64,000 nt of DNA, taken from the NCBI RefSeq assembly GCF_005863245.1, contig NZ_VBUT01000011.1, positions 62,001 through 126,000 on the forward strand, given 5' to 3'. This DNA comes from Nocardia cyriacigeorgica. Lineage in GTDB: Bacteria; Actinomycetota; Actinomycetes; Mycobacteriales; Mycobacteriaceae. The notes under the pieces were generated by a model that had not been told where the DNA came from, ran no database searches, and saw nothing but the letters and a program-made list of their open reading frames with translations. Positions 18,233-27,363 of the stretch are shown here, piece after piece. Each line of letters opens with the position of its first letter. The stretch's first letter is position 1. The translations under genes were made by a program, and so were the position numbers.

Positions 18233-18904
18233 GTGGCAGCCTCTCGCAACAGCAACGTCCCCGTGGTGCCGAGCGCGCCCCGTTCGCGGCCACGCCGCCC
18301 GGCCGAATCACCGCGCGACGATTTCGACGACGACACCACCATCGCCGAGATCGAATACTCCGGCGCCGACCTCACCCGCGCCGAAACCCACGCCCTCGGT
18401 CTGGAGGGCTGCCGGTTCGACAACTGCCGGTTCGGCGGAGTCATGCGCGGAGTCACCATCTACGAGTCCGAGCTGTCGGTCTGCGACATGGCCAACCTGC
18501 TGGCCGACGAATGCTCGATGGCCGAATGCGCGATCAGCACCAGCAGGCTCACCGGAATGTCGTGGACCGCGGGCAGCTGGCGCGACGTCCTGCTCGAAGG
18601 CACCAGGGCCGACCTGACCTCGTTCCGGTACTCCAAACTGCGCACCGTCGTCTTCCGCGACTGCGATCTGCGCCAAGCCGATTTCGAAGGCGTCGAATTC
18701 CGCAACGTCGTCTTCGAACACTGCAACCTCACCGGCGCCCGCTTCACCGGCACCGCACCCCGCCACAACCTCCGCTTCACCGACTGCACCCTCACCGACA
18801 TCGACGGCGTAGCCGGCCTACGCGGGGCGACCGTCGACGGCGGCGACCTCCTCGGCCTCGCCGCAAGCCTGGCGCGGGAGGCGGGAATCATCGTGCGCTG
18901 GTGA
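18233..18904 (+). CDS. Pentapeptide-repeat protein
   Basis: 223 residues from GTG at 18233, with AGCAAGG upstream as ribosome-binding site. After an Arg/Pro-rich and Asp-rich head of about 35 residues, the rest follows the pentapeptide pattern A(D/N)LxX, for example YSGADLTRAE, LRQADFEGVEFRN and CNLTGARFTG. Such proteins fold as right-handed quadrilateral beta-helices; some (MfpA, Qnr) mimic DNA and protect gyrase, most have unknown roles. No gyrase-specific feature can be seen. It is transcribed divergently from proA and convergently with the HxlR gene, with 5 bp between the two stops. Confidence 0.85.
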   Translation: MAASRNSNVPVVPSAPRSRPRRPAESPRDDFDDDTTIAEIEYSGADLTRAETHALGLEGCRFDNCRFGGVMRGVTIYESELSVCDMANLLADECSMAECAISTSRLTGMSWTAGSWRDVLLEGTRADLTSFRYSKLRTVVFRDCDLRQADFEGVEFRNVVFEHCNLTGARFTGTAPRHNLRFTDCTLTDIDGVAGLRGATVDGGDLLGLAASLAREAGIIVRW

Positions 18905-18909
18905 GCGGC

Positions 18910-19281
18910 TCAGCCGCTGCGCCCGGCGGAATCCGCGCGTTCGACCGCCCGCACCAGGTCGTCGCCGTGCTCGGTGATCCATTCGGCCAACGCCGACAGC
19001 GGACCCGCCACGAAGCTCGCGCCCACCGGGGTGAGGCCGTAGTCCACGCGCGGCGGCGCCTGCCGGTAGGCACGCCGCTGGACCAAGCCGATATCCATCA
19101 GCCGATTGAATGTCTCGGTGAGCATCTTGTCGCTGACGCCGCCGATGGCCAGGCGCAACTCCCGTCGCCGCAGCGGGCCTGCCCGCAGCGCGGCCAGAAC
19201 CAGCGGGTCCCACGCATGGGTGAACAGCTCGGTCGCCGCCCGGAGCCTGCAATCGACGATCCGCTCGTAATGCTCGGCCAT
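18910..19281 (-). CDS. HxlR family winged-helix regulator
   Basis: 123 residues from ATG at 19281 (MAEHYERIVD). The HxlR fold is visible: WDPLVLAALRAGPLRRREL, then a segment with SDKMLTETFNRLMDIGLVQR as recognition helix, then the wing with VDYGLTPVG. HxlR proteins act as dimers and often sense redox or electrophilic compounds through an N-terminal Cys; one Cys (Cys11, IVDCRL) is present. The divergent gene is an NAD(P)-dependent oxidoreductase and a palindrome lies between the two genes, so the protein probably controls both. Confidence 0.88.
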   Translation of the reverse strand: MAEHYERIVDCRLRAATELFTHAWDPLVLAALRAGPLRRRELRLAIGGVSDKMLTETFNRLMDIGLVQRRAYRQAPPRVDYGLTPVGASFVAGPLSALAEWITEHGDDLVRAVERADSAGRSG

Positions 19282-19304
19282 CGCCCCAGTATGACCGGCT
19301 GATT

Positions 19305-19320
19305 CGCACCGAATGGTGCG
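19305..19320. promoter_or_regulatory. Candidate HxlR operator
   Basis: A perfect inverted repeat CGCACC-gaat-GGTGCG lies in the 97-bp gap between the divergent HxlR and oxidoreductase genes, 23 bp upstream of the regulator start. A dimeric winged-helix protein could bind it and repress both directions. The site is seen in sequence; binding is inferred. Confidence 0.55.
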
Positions 19321-19378
19321 TGCCGGAACTCCTATGGTCGCGTCGGTCCGGCTAGGGAAGCGACATAAGGAGTACACG

Positions 19379-19996
19379 ATGCGGGTAGCGATCCTGGGGA
19401 CGGGAATCTTGGCGGAATCACTGGCCACCGCCTGGGCGCGGGCGGGCCATGAGGTGGTGATCGGCGGGCGCGATCTGGACAAGGCGCGTGCTCTGGCGGC
19501 GCGAGTCGGGCGCGGGACCACAGCCGCTCACCCGCACAAGGCGGTGGCCGGGCGCGCGGCCGTCCTGCTCGCGGTGACCTGGCACGCCGTCGACGACATG
19601 CTGCGCGCGGCCGGCGCCGAGGCCTTGCGCGGCGCGACGCTGATCGATCCGACCAACGCCGTGGAACACGGCGTCGGAGTCCTGCTCACGAAACCGGGTG
19701 AATCGCAGGCCGAGCACATCGCGGCTATGGTTCCGGACGCCCAAGTGGTCAAGGCCTTCCATCTGTTTCCCGCGCAGCAGTGGCGGTCGCCGGCTGATGA
19801 TCCGGTGACCGTAGCGATGTGCGGAGACGATCCGGCCGCACTGGAGGTCGCCGGCGAACTCGTCCGTGCGACGGGTGCGCGGCCGGCCGTGCTGGGTCCG
19901 CTGGCGCGGGCACGTCAGCTGGAGGAAGTCGCCGGGTTCACCATCGGGCTCGCGTTCGCCGGTGTCGACCCCAACTCCGCGATTCCCGTCGCATAG
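19379..19996 (+). CDS. NADP(H)-binding oxidoreductase of the F420-dependent reductase type
   Basis: 205 residues from ATG at 19379 with AAGGAG 7 bp upstream. The N-terminal Rossmann motif is RVAILGTGILAESLATAWARAGHEV, followed by IGGRD, which suits NADP binding. The family (NADPH-dependent F420 reductase-like, also called NAD(P)-binding domain proteins) includes F420H2:NADP oxidoreductases and many uncharacterised members. The C-terminal part holds KAFHLFPAQQW, comparable to the substrate-facing KAFN segment. Regulation by the divergent HxlR gene is likely. The substrate is unknown. Confidence 0.75.
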   Translation: MRVAILGTGILAESLATAWARAGHEVVIGGRDLDKARALAARVGRGTTAAHPHKAVAGRAAVLLAVTWHAVDDMLRAAGAEALRGATLIDPTNAVEHGVGVLLTKPGESQAEHIAAMVPDAQVVKAFHLFPAQQWRSPADDPVTVAMCGDDPAALEVAGELVRATGARPAVLGPLARARQLEEVAGFTIGLAFAGVDPNSAIPVA

Positions 19997-20034
19997 CCGG
20001 TCGACGTCGGCCGCCTGCGGTTACCGTGCCCGGT

Positions 20035-20904
20035 ATGACCGACGAACACGCGCCTGAGATCGCGGTGCTGGGCAGCATCAATATGGATCTGGTCACCACG
20101 ACCGAGCGGCGGCCGCAACCCGGTGAGACGGTGCTCGGCAGCGGGTTCGCGATGGTGCCGGGGGGCAAGGGCGCGAATCAGGCGATTGCGGCGGGGCGGG
20201 CCGGTGGGCGGGTCGAGTTCATCGGGGCGGTCGGTGACGATGTGTTCGCCGATGAACTTCGGGCGGTGCTGCGTGCGTCCGGGGTGGGGACGGCGCGGCT
20301 GCGGACGGTCGACGGGCCGAGCGGGATCGCCGCCATCGTGGTGGACACGAGCGGGGAGAACAGCATCATCGTGGTGGGTGGGGCCAATGCCGCGATGATC
20401 GACCTCTCCGACGAGGATCGGGAGGTGATCGCCGGCGCGGACATTCTGCTGTGCCAGTTGGAGATTCCGATCCGGACCGTCCTTACCGCCGCCCGGCACG
20501 GGAAGGCGAACGGGACGATCGTGGTCCTCAACCCGTCCCCTGCCCAGGAGCTGCCGGCCGAGCTGTGGGCCGAGGTCGACGTCGCTGTGGTCAACTCCGG
20601 CGAGTTCACCGAGCTCGGCGCCGACCTCGATCCGGTCCCCCACCTGGTGGTGACCCTCGGCGGAGACGGCGCGCGCTACCGCGGGCCCGATGGTGACGAG
20701 TTCCGAGTGCCCGGGCTCCCGGTGGAGGTCGTCGACACCACGGGCGCGGGCGACACCTTCACCGGCGCGCTCGCGGTGGCGTGGCATCGCGGCCCGGCCG
20801 AGGCCGTGCGGTGGGCCTGCGCGGCGGGTGCGCTCGCGACCACCCGGCTCGGGGCCAGCGCCTCGATTCCGACGCGCGAAGAGATCGAAGCGGTGCTCAC
20901 CTGA
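20035..20904 (+). CDS. rbsK: Ribokinase-like PfkB family sugar kinase
   Basis: 289 residues from ATG at 20035. The N-terminal GSINMDLV and PGGKGANQAIAAGRAG match PfkB signature 1; the C-terminal DTTGAGDTFTGAL is signature 2, with the catalytic Asp in GAGD. Length is right for ribokinase, which phosphorylates D-ribose at C5. No ribose transporter or RbsD gene is adjacent, so the substrate may differ. The gene starts 38 bp after the oxidoreductase stop. Confidence 0.85.
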   Translation: MTDEHAPEIAVLGSINMDLVTTTERRPQPGETVLGSGFAMVPGGKGANQAIAAGRAGGRVEFIGAVGDDVFADELRAVLRASGVGTARLRTVDGPSGIAAIVVDTSGENSIIVVGGANAAMIDLSDEDREVIAGADILLCQLEIPIRTVLTAARHGKANGTIVVLNPSPAQELPAELWAEVDVAVVNSGEFTELGADLDPVPHLVVTLGGDGARYRGPDGDEFRVPGLPVEVVDTTGAGDTFTGALAVAWHRGPAEAVRWACAAGALATTRLGASASIPTREEIEAVLT

Positions 20905-21027
20905 CGAATCAGCGGCACCCATCGCTGCCCTTTCCACACCGAAATTCAGGTGCGCCGGAACGCTGCCGTGCCTACCGTTGATTGTGGAAGGCGAAGCGAA
21001 TTCGCCGGTATCGAAAGGATCGAGACA

Positions 21028-22251
21028 ATGTTTCCCGTCGAGCTGCCCGGCACCCGGGCGCGGACGTTGATGTGGGCCTCCGAGCACGATATCGAACAGG
21101 CCGCGCTGCGGCAGCTGCGGAATATCGCGCAACTGAAATGGGTCCACGGCGTGCGCGTCATGCCGGATGTGCACCTCGGCAAGGGCGCGACAGTCGGCTC
21201 GGTCATCGCCATGAAGGACGCGGTCGCCCCGGCGGCGGTCGGCGTGGATATCGGCTGCGGTATGGAAAGCGTCAAGACCAACCTGACCGCTGCCGACCTG
21301 CCCGACAATCTGCATTCCCTGCGCAGCCGCATCGAGGCCGCGATACCGGTGGGATTCCATGCCCACGACGACCCGGTGGACGTGCGGCGTCTCGGGGCCG
21401 AGGTGTCGGGGCTCGGTGCGAGCACGGCGACGTTGCGTTCGGGGTGGGATCGGTTCTGGGGGTCGTTCGACGACCTCGACAAGAGTGTCCGCAACCGGGA
21501 ATCCAAGGCGCATAAGCAGATGGGGACCCTAGGCGGGGGAAATCACTTCCTAGAATTGTGCCTCGACCAGGACGACTCGGTATGGATTCTGCTGCATTCC
21601 GGCAGCCGGAATATCGGCAAGGAACTGGCGGAACGCCATATGGCTGTCGCTCGTACGCTTCCGCATAACGCGGACCTGCCGGATCGCGACCTCGCGGTAT
21701 TCCTTTCCGGCACGCCGGAAATGGACGCCTACCGTCGCGATCTGACCTGGGCACAGGAGTACGCGGCGCGAAATCGCGCTGTCATGCTCGCCCTGGCCTG
21801 CAGTGCGGTCCGCGACGAATTCGCCGACCGTCCGGTGCATTTCGATGCACCGATCTCGTGCCACCACAACTATGTGGCAGAGGAGATGATCGACGGCATG
21901 CCGATGCTGGTGACCCGAAAGGGCGCGGTACGTGCGGGCAAGGGTGACCTGGCGCTGATCCCCGGCTCGATGGGCACCCGCTCGTATGTGGTGCGGGGCA
22001 AGGGAAATCCCGACTCGTTCCAGTCGGCCTCGCATGGCGCCGGTCGGCGCATGAGCCGCACCGCGGCGAAGAAGCGGTACAGCGTCGCGGATCTGATCGC
22101 TCAGACCGAAGGCGTCGAGTCCCGCAAGGACGCCGGTGTCGTGGACGAGATTCCGGCCGCGTACAAGGACATCGATCAGGTCATCGCCGCCCAGCGGGAC
22201 CTGGTCGATGTGGTGGCAACGCTGCGTCAGGTGCTGTGCGTCAAGGGTTGA
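21028..22251 (+). CDS. rtcB: RtcB-type RNA ligase
   Basis: 407 residues from ATG at 21028 with AAAGGA about 10 bp upstream. Metal- and GMP-site motifs are present: DVHLGKG, VDIGCGM (Asp74, Cys77), LGGGNHFLE, CHHNYV and the guanylylated histidine region SHGAGR. RtcB joins 2',3'-cyclic phosphate or 3'-phosphate RNA ends to 5'-OH ends using GTP and manganese, repairing tRNA or stress-cleaved RNA. No archease, rtcA or rtcR gene is adjacent. A strong hairpin terminator follows at 22258. Confidence 0.95.
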   Translation: MFPVELPGTRARTLMWASEHDIEQAALRQLRNIAQLKWVHGVRVMPDVHLGKGATVGSVIAMKDAVAPAAVGVDIGCGMESVKTNLTAADLPDNLHSLRSRIEAAIPVGFHAHDDPVDVRRLGAEVSGLGASTATLRSGWDRFWGSFDDLDKSVRNRESKAHKQMGTLGGGNHFLELCLDQDDSVWILLHSGSRNIGKELAERHMAVARTLPHNADLPDRDLAVFLSGTPEMDAYRRDLTWAQEYAARNRAVMLALACSAVRDEFADRPVHFDAPISCHHNYVAEEMIDGMPMLVTRKGAVRAGKGDLALIPGSMGTRSYVVRGKGNPDSFQSASHGAGRRMSRTAAKKRYSVADLIAQTEGVESRKDAGVVDEIPAAYKDIDQVIAAQRDLVDVVATLRQVLCVKG

Positions 22252-22257
22252 CCGATT

Positions 22258-22286
22258 CCGGCCGGGCCACGCCATGGCCCGGCCGG
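22258..22286. terminator. Bidirectional hairpin terminator between rtcB and the convergent membrane gene
   Basis: A perfect 12-bp stem, CCGGCCGGGCCA paired with TGGCCCGGCCGG around a 5-nt loop, begins 6 bp after the rtcB stop and ends 22 bp before the stop of the convergent gene. There is no T-tract on either side, as is common in high-GC actinobacteria. It can serve both transcripts. Confidence 0.75.
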
Positions 22287-22308
22287 GACAACTCATCCAG
22301 CGGGAACC

Positions 22309-22782
22309 TCAACGCCGCCTCAGCGTCGCGACCACACCCGCGCCGAAGAGCAACGTTCCGACGATGAGCACCATGCCGCTGACCAGCCATGCGTGCAGGG
22401 CGACGTGCAGCTCGGCGGCGAGACCGGGGATGTCGCCGATCAGGCGGAAGGTGTCCTCGGGGAAGAAGATCTGGATGATTCCGGGCAGGATGCCCCAGAT
22501 CAGGCCCGCGATCATGGTCGCTGCCGGTGAGTATGCCGCCAGCACCGCCACCAGTAGGAGCAGAACCGCGCCGAGCACCGACTGACCCGGTGCGCTCCAC
22601 CGATCCACCGAATCCCACCAGCGGCTGGTGGCCAGCGAGCCGTGCGCCGCGATACCGATTCCGATCGGCGTCACCACCAGGGCAACGGCGGTTCCGATCA
22701 GGGTGCGGCCAAGCGCGCCGCGATTCTGAAACTGCGCTCCTGGCGGCGACCACCCCACGGGCGACTGGAAACTTTCCGGCAC
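22309..22782 (-). CDS. Small integral membrane protein of unknown function
   Basis: 157 residues with four predicted membrane segments: about residues 26-46 (TLIGTAVALVVTPIGIGIA), 68-85, 88-105 and 130-152. The N-terminal 20 residues are Pro/Gln-rich and the end is the basic LRRR. I recognise no family motif. It is convergent with rtcB and divergent from the RecQ-like gene, with a 218-bp gap to the latter. Coding is supported by its clean hydrophobic segmentation and its isolation from other genes. Confidence 0.7.
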   Translation of the reverse strand: MPESFQSPVGWSPPGAQFQNRGALGRTLIGTAVALVVTPIGIGIAAHGSLATSRWWDSVDRWSAPGQSVLGAVLLLLVAVLAAYSPAATMIAGLIWGILPGIIQIFFPEDTFRLIGDIPGLAAELHVALHAWLVSGMVLIVGTLLFGAGVVATLRRR

Positions 22783-23000
22783 AACATCCTCCTACCAGGT
22801 CACGGCGCCCGGCGCCCCCTCTGCCCCGCCGCTCCGCGATTCGTGGCCGTACTCAGGTGGGTAGACCGTAGCGTCGGCAACCGGCGGTATCGGGTCGAAC
22901 AGGTAACCCGTACCCGACGAGTTACCCACAACGATGCGAAATCAGTCGTCACGGCCGGATTCGTGACGGGACCGACGACTTGTCGGTGGTGTAGGGCACC

Positions 23001-25133
23001 ATGGCCTCCATGGACACAGCTGAGGGGACGACAACGGCGGGTATCGACGTTGGCGGGCTGCGGGAGCGGGCCGAGGGCCTGTTGCGGGAGCTGGCCGGGG
23101 GCGGGGCGCGGCTACGCGAGGACCAGTGGACCGCCATCGAGGCGCTGGTGGTGCACCGGCGTCGCGCGCTGGTGGTGCAGCGCACCGGGTGGGGTAAATC
23201 GGCGGTGTACTTCATCGCGGCGAAACTGCTCCGGGCGGAAGGGCGCGGGCCGACGGTGATCGTGTCGCCGCTGCTGGCGCTGATGCGTAACCAGGTGGCG
23301 GCCGCCGAACGCGCCGGGGTGATCGCCGCGACCATCAATTCCGGCAATGTCACCGAATGGGACGACATCCACGCCCAGGTCGCGGCCGGTGAGGTCGACG
23401 TGCTGCTGGTGAGCCCGGAGCGACTGAACAATCCGGACTTCCGCGACCAGGTACTGCCGAAGCTCGCCGCCGACGCGGGCCTGGTGGTGATCGACGAGGC
23501 GCACTGCGTGTCCGACTGGGGCCACGATTTCCGGCCGGACTACCGGCGCATCCGCACCCTGATCGCCGACCTCGGATCCGATGTGCCGGTGCTGGCCACC
23601 ACCGCCACCGCCAACGATCGCGTGGTCACCGATGTGGCGACCCAGATCGGCACCGACACGCTGGTGCTGCGCGGCACTCTCGACCGCGAATCGCTGCACC
23701 TGTCGGTGGTGCGGTTCGACGACGCCGTCGAGCGCACGGCCTGGCTCAGCAGCCATCTGGGTGAGCTGCCCGGCTCCGGCATCATCTACACGCTGACCGT
23801 CGCCGCGGCACAGGACCTGGCCGACGTCCTGAACTCCCATGGCCACACGGTCGCCGCCTACACGGGCCAGACCGATCCCGCCGAACGCGAGATGCTCGAG
23901 GCCGCGCTGCTGAACAACGAGGTCAAGGCACTGATCGCCACCTCCGCGCTCGGCATGGGTTTCGACAAACCGGATCTCGGTTTCGTGGTGCACGTGGGCG
24001 CGCCGTCCTCGCCGATCTCCTACTACCAGCAGGTCGGTCGCGCCGGGCGCGGGACCGAGCGCGCGGAGGTGGTGCTGCTCCCCGGCCCTGAGGACGCGCG
24101 CATCTGGAGCTATTTCGCCTCCGTCGCCTTTCCCCGCGAGCACATCGTGCGTTCGGTGCTCGCGGCGCTGGATACCGAACGTCCGCAGTCGACGGCGGCG
24201 TTGGAGCCGCTGGTGGAGCTGAACCGGTCGCGCCTGGAGATGGTGCTGAAGGTGCTCGACGTCGACGGCGCGGTGCGCCGGGTCCGCGGCGGCTGGCTGT
24301 CCACCGGCCAGGATTGGGTGTACGACAGCGAGCGCTACGAGCGGCTGGAGGCGGCCAGATCGGCCGAACAGCAGGCCATGCTCGACTATCAGACGACCAC
24401 CGGCTGCCGCATGGTGTTCCTGCGCGGCCAGCTCGACGACCCCGGCCTGCACGCGGCGGACCCCGGCAGCGCCGACTGCGGCCGCTGCGACAACTGCACC
24501 GGCGTCCGGCCGGACACCGCGCTCGACGCCGACGCGGTCGCGGCCACGCGGGCCCGGCTGGACCGGCCCGGCATCGACCTGGCGCCACGCAAGATGTGGC
24601 CGACCGGCATGGCGAAGCTCGGAATCCCGTTGTCGGGCAAGATCTCCGAGGGGGCGGAGACCGGCCGGGTACTCGGCAGGCTCAGCGCGCTCGGCTGGGG
24701 GCAGCGGTTGCGAACCCTGCTCGACGGCCCGGACGGGCCGGTCCCGGACGCGGTGATCCAGGCCTGCATCGCGGTGCTGCGCGACTGGGACTGGGAGACC
24801 CGCCCCACCTCCGTGCTGGCCCTGGAATCTCCCACGCATCCGGTGCTGACGGCGAGCGTCGCCGCGCGGCTGGCCGAGATCGGCAAGCTCCGCGATCTCG
24901 GCACCATGCGGGTGCGCCCGGACCGGCCGCCGGTGTCGGCAGTGAACTCCGCGCACCGGGTGGCCGCATTGCACGACCTATGGGAACTACCCGACCTGGG
25001 CCCGCTGGACGGTCCGATCCTGCTGGTCGACGCCCTCACCGATACCGGCTGGACCTTCACCGCCGCCGCGCATCAGCTCCGCACGGCCGGCGCACCGGCG
25101 GTCCTGCCGTTCGCGCTGGCCACCCCGACCTGA
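23001..25133 (+). CDS. RecQ-like superfamily 2 DNA helicase
   Basis: 710 residues from ATG at 23001. Motif I is RTGWGKS (Lys66), motif II is DEAH (165-168) followed by CVSDWGHDFRPDYR as in RecQ, motif III TTATA, motif V ATSALGMGFDKPD and motif VI QQVGRAGRG. A Cys cluster near residues 470-510 (GCRMVFLRG, then DCGRCDNCTG) is the RecQ zinc site. The last 200 residues differ from RecQ and end with a phosphoribosyltransferase-like ILLVDALTDTGWTFTAA segment. The family unwinds DNA during repair. The next gene is a LigD-type polymerase 54 bp downstream. Confidence 0.9.
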   Translation: MASMDTAEGTTTAGIDVGGLRERAEGLLRELAGGGARLREDQWTAIEALVVHRRRALVVQRTGWGKSAVYFIAAKLLRAEGRGPTVIVSPLLALMRNQVAAAERAGVIAATINSGNVTEWDDIHAQVAAGEVDVLLVSPERLNNPDFRDQVLPKLAADAGLVVIDEAHCVSDWGHDFRPDYRRIRTLIADLGSDVPVLATTATANDRVVTDVATQIGTDTLVLRGTLDRESLHLSVVRFDDAVERTAWLSSHLGELPGSGIIYTLTVAAAQDLADVLNSHGHTVAAYTGQTDPAEREMLEAALLNNEVKALIATSALGMGFDKPDLGFVVHVGAPSSPISYYQQVGRAGRGTERAEVVLLPGPEDARIWSYFASVAFPREHIVRSVLAALDTERPQSTAALEPLVELNRSRLEMVLKVLDVDGAVRRVRGGWLSTGQDWVYDSERYERLEAARSAEQQAMLDYQTTTGCRMVFLRGQLDDPGLHAADPGSADCGRCDNCTGVRPDTALDADAVAATRARLDRPGIDLAPRKMWPTGMAKLGIPLSGKISEGAETGRVLGRLSALGWGQRLRTLLDGPDGPVPDAVIQACIAVLRDWDWETRPTSVLALESPTHPVLTASVAARLAEIGKLRDLGTMRVRPDRPPVSAVNSAHRVAALHDLWELPDLGPLDGPILLVDALTDTGWTFTAAAHQLRTAGAPAVLPFALATPT

Positions 25134-25187
25134 GTCGGCCGCGTGGTTCGGCCGGACGATCTGCCCGGTGCGGGTTATGGTCGGGAC

Positions 25188-26138
25188 GTGGCCAGTGGCA
25201 ACGGGGCGGCGATCGAGCTCGAGGTCGGGGACCGGCTGGTTCGTGTCTCCAATCCGGACCGGGTCTATTTTCCGGACACCGGTGCCACCAAGCTCGATCT
25301 GGTGCAGTACTACCTGAGCGTCGGGGACGGCATCGTCAACGCGCTGCGGGATCGGCCGTGCATGCTGCACCGGTTCCCGAAGGGCCTCGCCGGTGACAAG
25401 GTGCATCAGAAACGGTTGCCCGCGGGCGCGCCGGACTGGGTGCCGACGGTGCGGGTGTTCTTCCCGCGCTACGGCAGGCATGCCGACGAATTGTGCGTCT
25501 CCGAGCTGGCGGACGTGATCTGGGCGGTGCAGATGTCGACGGTGGAGTTCCATCCGTGGAACTCCCGCCGCTTCGATACCGAACGCCCCGACGAATGGCG
25601 CATCGACCTGGACCCGATGCCCGACTGCCCGTGGTCGCGGGTGCAGCGGGTGGCCGGCGTGGTGCGCGAGGTGCTCGACGAGATCGGCGCCGTGGGCTGG
25701 CCGAAGACCTCCGGCGGGCATGGGCTGCACATCTATGTGCGGATCGCGCCCCAGTGGGGATTCAAGGATGTGCGTCGCGCCGCGCTGGCTTTCGCCCGCG
25801 AGATCGAGCGGCGCGCACCGGAGGACGTCACCACCACGTGGTGGCGCAAGGACCGCGACCCGCGGATGCTGTTCGTCGACTACAACCAGAACGCCCGCGA
25901 CCACACCATCGCCGCCGCGTATTCGGTGCGCGGCGTGCCCGAGGCCACCGTGTCCACACCCGTGAGCTGGGAAGAGATCCCCGACATCGACCCGCGCGAC
26001 TTCACCATGGCCACCGTCCCCGCCCGCTACCAGAAGCTCGGTGACCTGCACGCCGGCATCGACGACGCCGTGTTCGAACTGGACCGCCTGATCGAGTGGG
26101 CCGATAGGGACAAGGTCGAGCTGGACGACGAGGACTGA
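25188..26138 (+). CDS. LigD polymerase-domain (PrimPol-like) protein, stand-alone
   Basis: 316 residues from GTG at 25188; an earlier in-frame GTG at 25143 is possible. Family motifs are clear: SNPDRVYFP, the catalytic metal pair DLDP, then TSGGHGLHIYV and VDYNQNARDHT. This is the archaeo-eukaryotic primase fold of LigD, here without ligase or nuclease domains. Stand-alone relatives in mycobacteria (PolD/Prim-PolC types) add ribonucleotides or fill gaps in repair and end joining. No Ku gene is in the window. The placement after a RecQ-like helicase suggests joint expression for DNA repair. Confidence 0.9.
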   Translation: MASGNGAAIELEVGDRLVRVSNPDRVYFPDTGATKLDLVQYYLSVGDGIVNALRDRPCMLHRFPKGLAGDKVHQKRLPAGAPDWVPTVRVFFPRYGRHADELCVSELADVIWAVQMSTVEFHPWNSRRFDTERPDEWRIDLDPMPDCPWSRVQRVAGVVREVLDEIGAVGWPKTSGGHGLHIYVRIAPQWGFKDVRRAALAFAREIERRAPEDVTTTWWRKDRDPRMLFVDYNQNARDHTIAAAYSVRGVPEATVSTPVSWEEIPDIDPRDFTMATVPARYQKLGDLHAGIDDAVFELDRLIEWADRDKVELDDED

Positions 26139-26333
26139 CCACCCGATCGATCACGGCCGCATTCGCCTGAACCGATGTGATCGGACCGCACACGCCACCG
26201 GATGGATCGGGCGGTGCCGGCAATCGACCGGCGATGCCCCGCACCCACCCTCCCCGCGTTCGGCGGTACGTTCGGGTTCGAGGACGGCCGGGCGCGCGAG
26301 CACCGGCGGATGGTGAGCGAAGGAGGTCCGAGG

Positions 26334-27272
26334 ATGAGCCGGATGGCGGTTGCGGTCGGCCCCGGGGAACAGCCGGTGCTCGAGCAGGCGGTGACGGAGG
26401 CGGGGGCGTGGGTTGCCGGGCTCGACGAGGCGCGGGCGCTCGTCTGGAATGGTCCGCCGACGCGGTTTCCGGAGCGGCTTCCGGACGGTATCGAGTGGGT
26501 GCAGTTGAATGCGGCCGGGGTGGAGGACTGGTTCGACGCCGGTGTGTTCGAACGCTTTGCGCGGGTCCGATTCACTTCTGCGGCAGGCGCTTACGCAGCG
26601 AGCGTGGCCGAGCACACGCTGATGCTGTTGCTGGCGGGTGTGCGGTATCTGCCGGAGCATCTGCGCGCCGAGAGCTGGCGGCAGCAGGAGTTCTTTCCGC
26701 ATGTCGGCTCGCTGCGCGGAGCCACTGTCGCCATCGTGGGTGCGGGTGGGATCGGGCGGGCGCTGATTCCCATGCTGACGCCGCTGGGTGCGCAGGTCAT
26801 CGCGGTCAACCGGTCCGGTCGGCCGGTCGCCGGGCCCGGTATTCCGGACGCGGTGGAAACGGTGCGCGCCGACGAGCTGGCCGGGGTCTGGTCGCGCACC
26901 GACCATGTGGTGATCGCGGCGCCGGCCACGGCCGAGACCCGGCATCTGGTCGGCGCCAAAGAGCTGGCGCAGTTGAAGCCGTCGTCGTGGGTGATCAATG
27001 TGGCGCGCGGCAGCCTCGTCGATACGGACGCGCTGGTCGAGGCCCTTCGCGCCGGGACGATCGGCGGCGCCGGACTCGACGTGACCGATCCCGAACCGCT
27101 ACCCGACGGGCATCCGCTCTGGTCACTGCCCAATGCCATTGTCACCCCGCATGATTCGAACCCGCCGCAGTTGCGGATGGCGGCGTTCGCCGAACACGTG
27201 CGGGCGAACGTACTCCGCTTCGCCGACGGCGCGTCGTTGCTGGCGCCGATCGAACCGGACCGCGGGTACTGA
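26334..27272 (+). CDS. D-isomer-specific 2-hydroxyacid dehydrogenase
   Basis: 312 residues from ATG at 26334 with AAGGAGG 7 bp upstream. The NAD-binding motif is VAIVGAGGIGRAL. The catalytic Arg lies in NVARGSLVD, the Glu in DVTDPEPLPDGHPLW and the His in VTPHDSN, all at the expected spacing. These enzymes reduce 2-keto acids to D-2-hydroxy acids in the cytoplasm. The substrate-binding domain at residues 1-90 is shorter than usual, as in GyaR-like short members. A MerR regulator follows after 91 bp; a link is possible but unproven. Confidence 0.88.
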   Translation: MSRMAVAVGPGEQPVLEQAVTEAGAWVAGLDEARALVWNGPPTRFPERLPDGIEWVQLNAAGVEDWFDAGVFERFARVRFTSAAGAYAASVAEHTLMLLLAGVRYLPEHLRAESWRQQEFFPHVGSLRGATVAIVGAGGIGRALIPMLTPLGAQVIAVNRSGRPVAGPGIPDAVETVRADELAGVWSRTDHVVIAAPATAETRHLVGAKELAQLKPSSWVINVARGSLVDTDALVEALRAGTIGGAGLDVTDPEPLPDGHPLWSLPNAIVTPHDSNPPQLRMAAFAEHVRANVLRFADGASLLAPIEPDRGY

Positions 27273-27363
27273 GGTCGGGTGACAGCGCGGGCGTTAAACT
27301 CGGACAGTCGACGGCCGGGCGCATGCCGGTCCGGCACAGGTGGGGATATGAGGAGGTGCAGCG

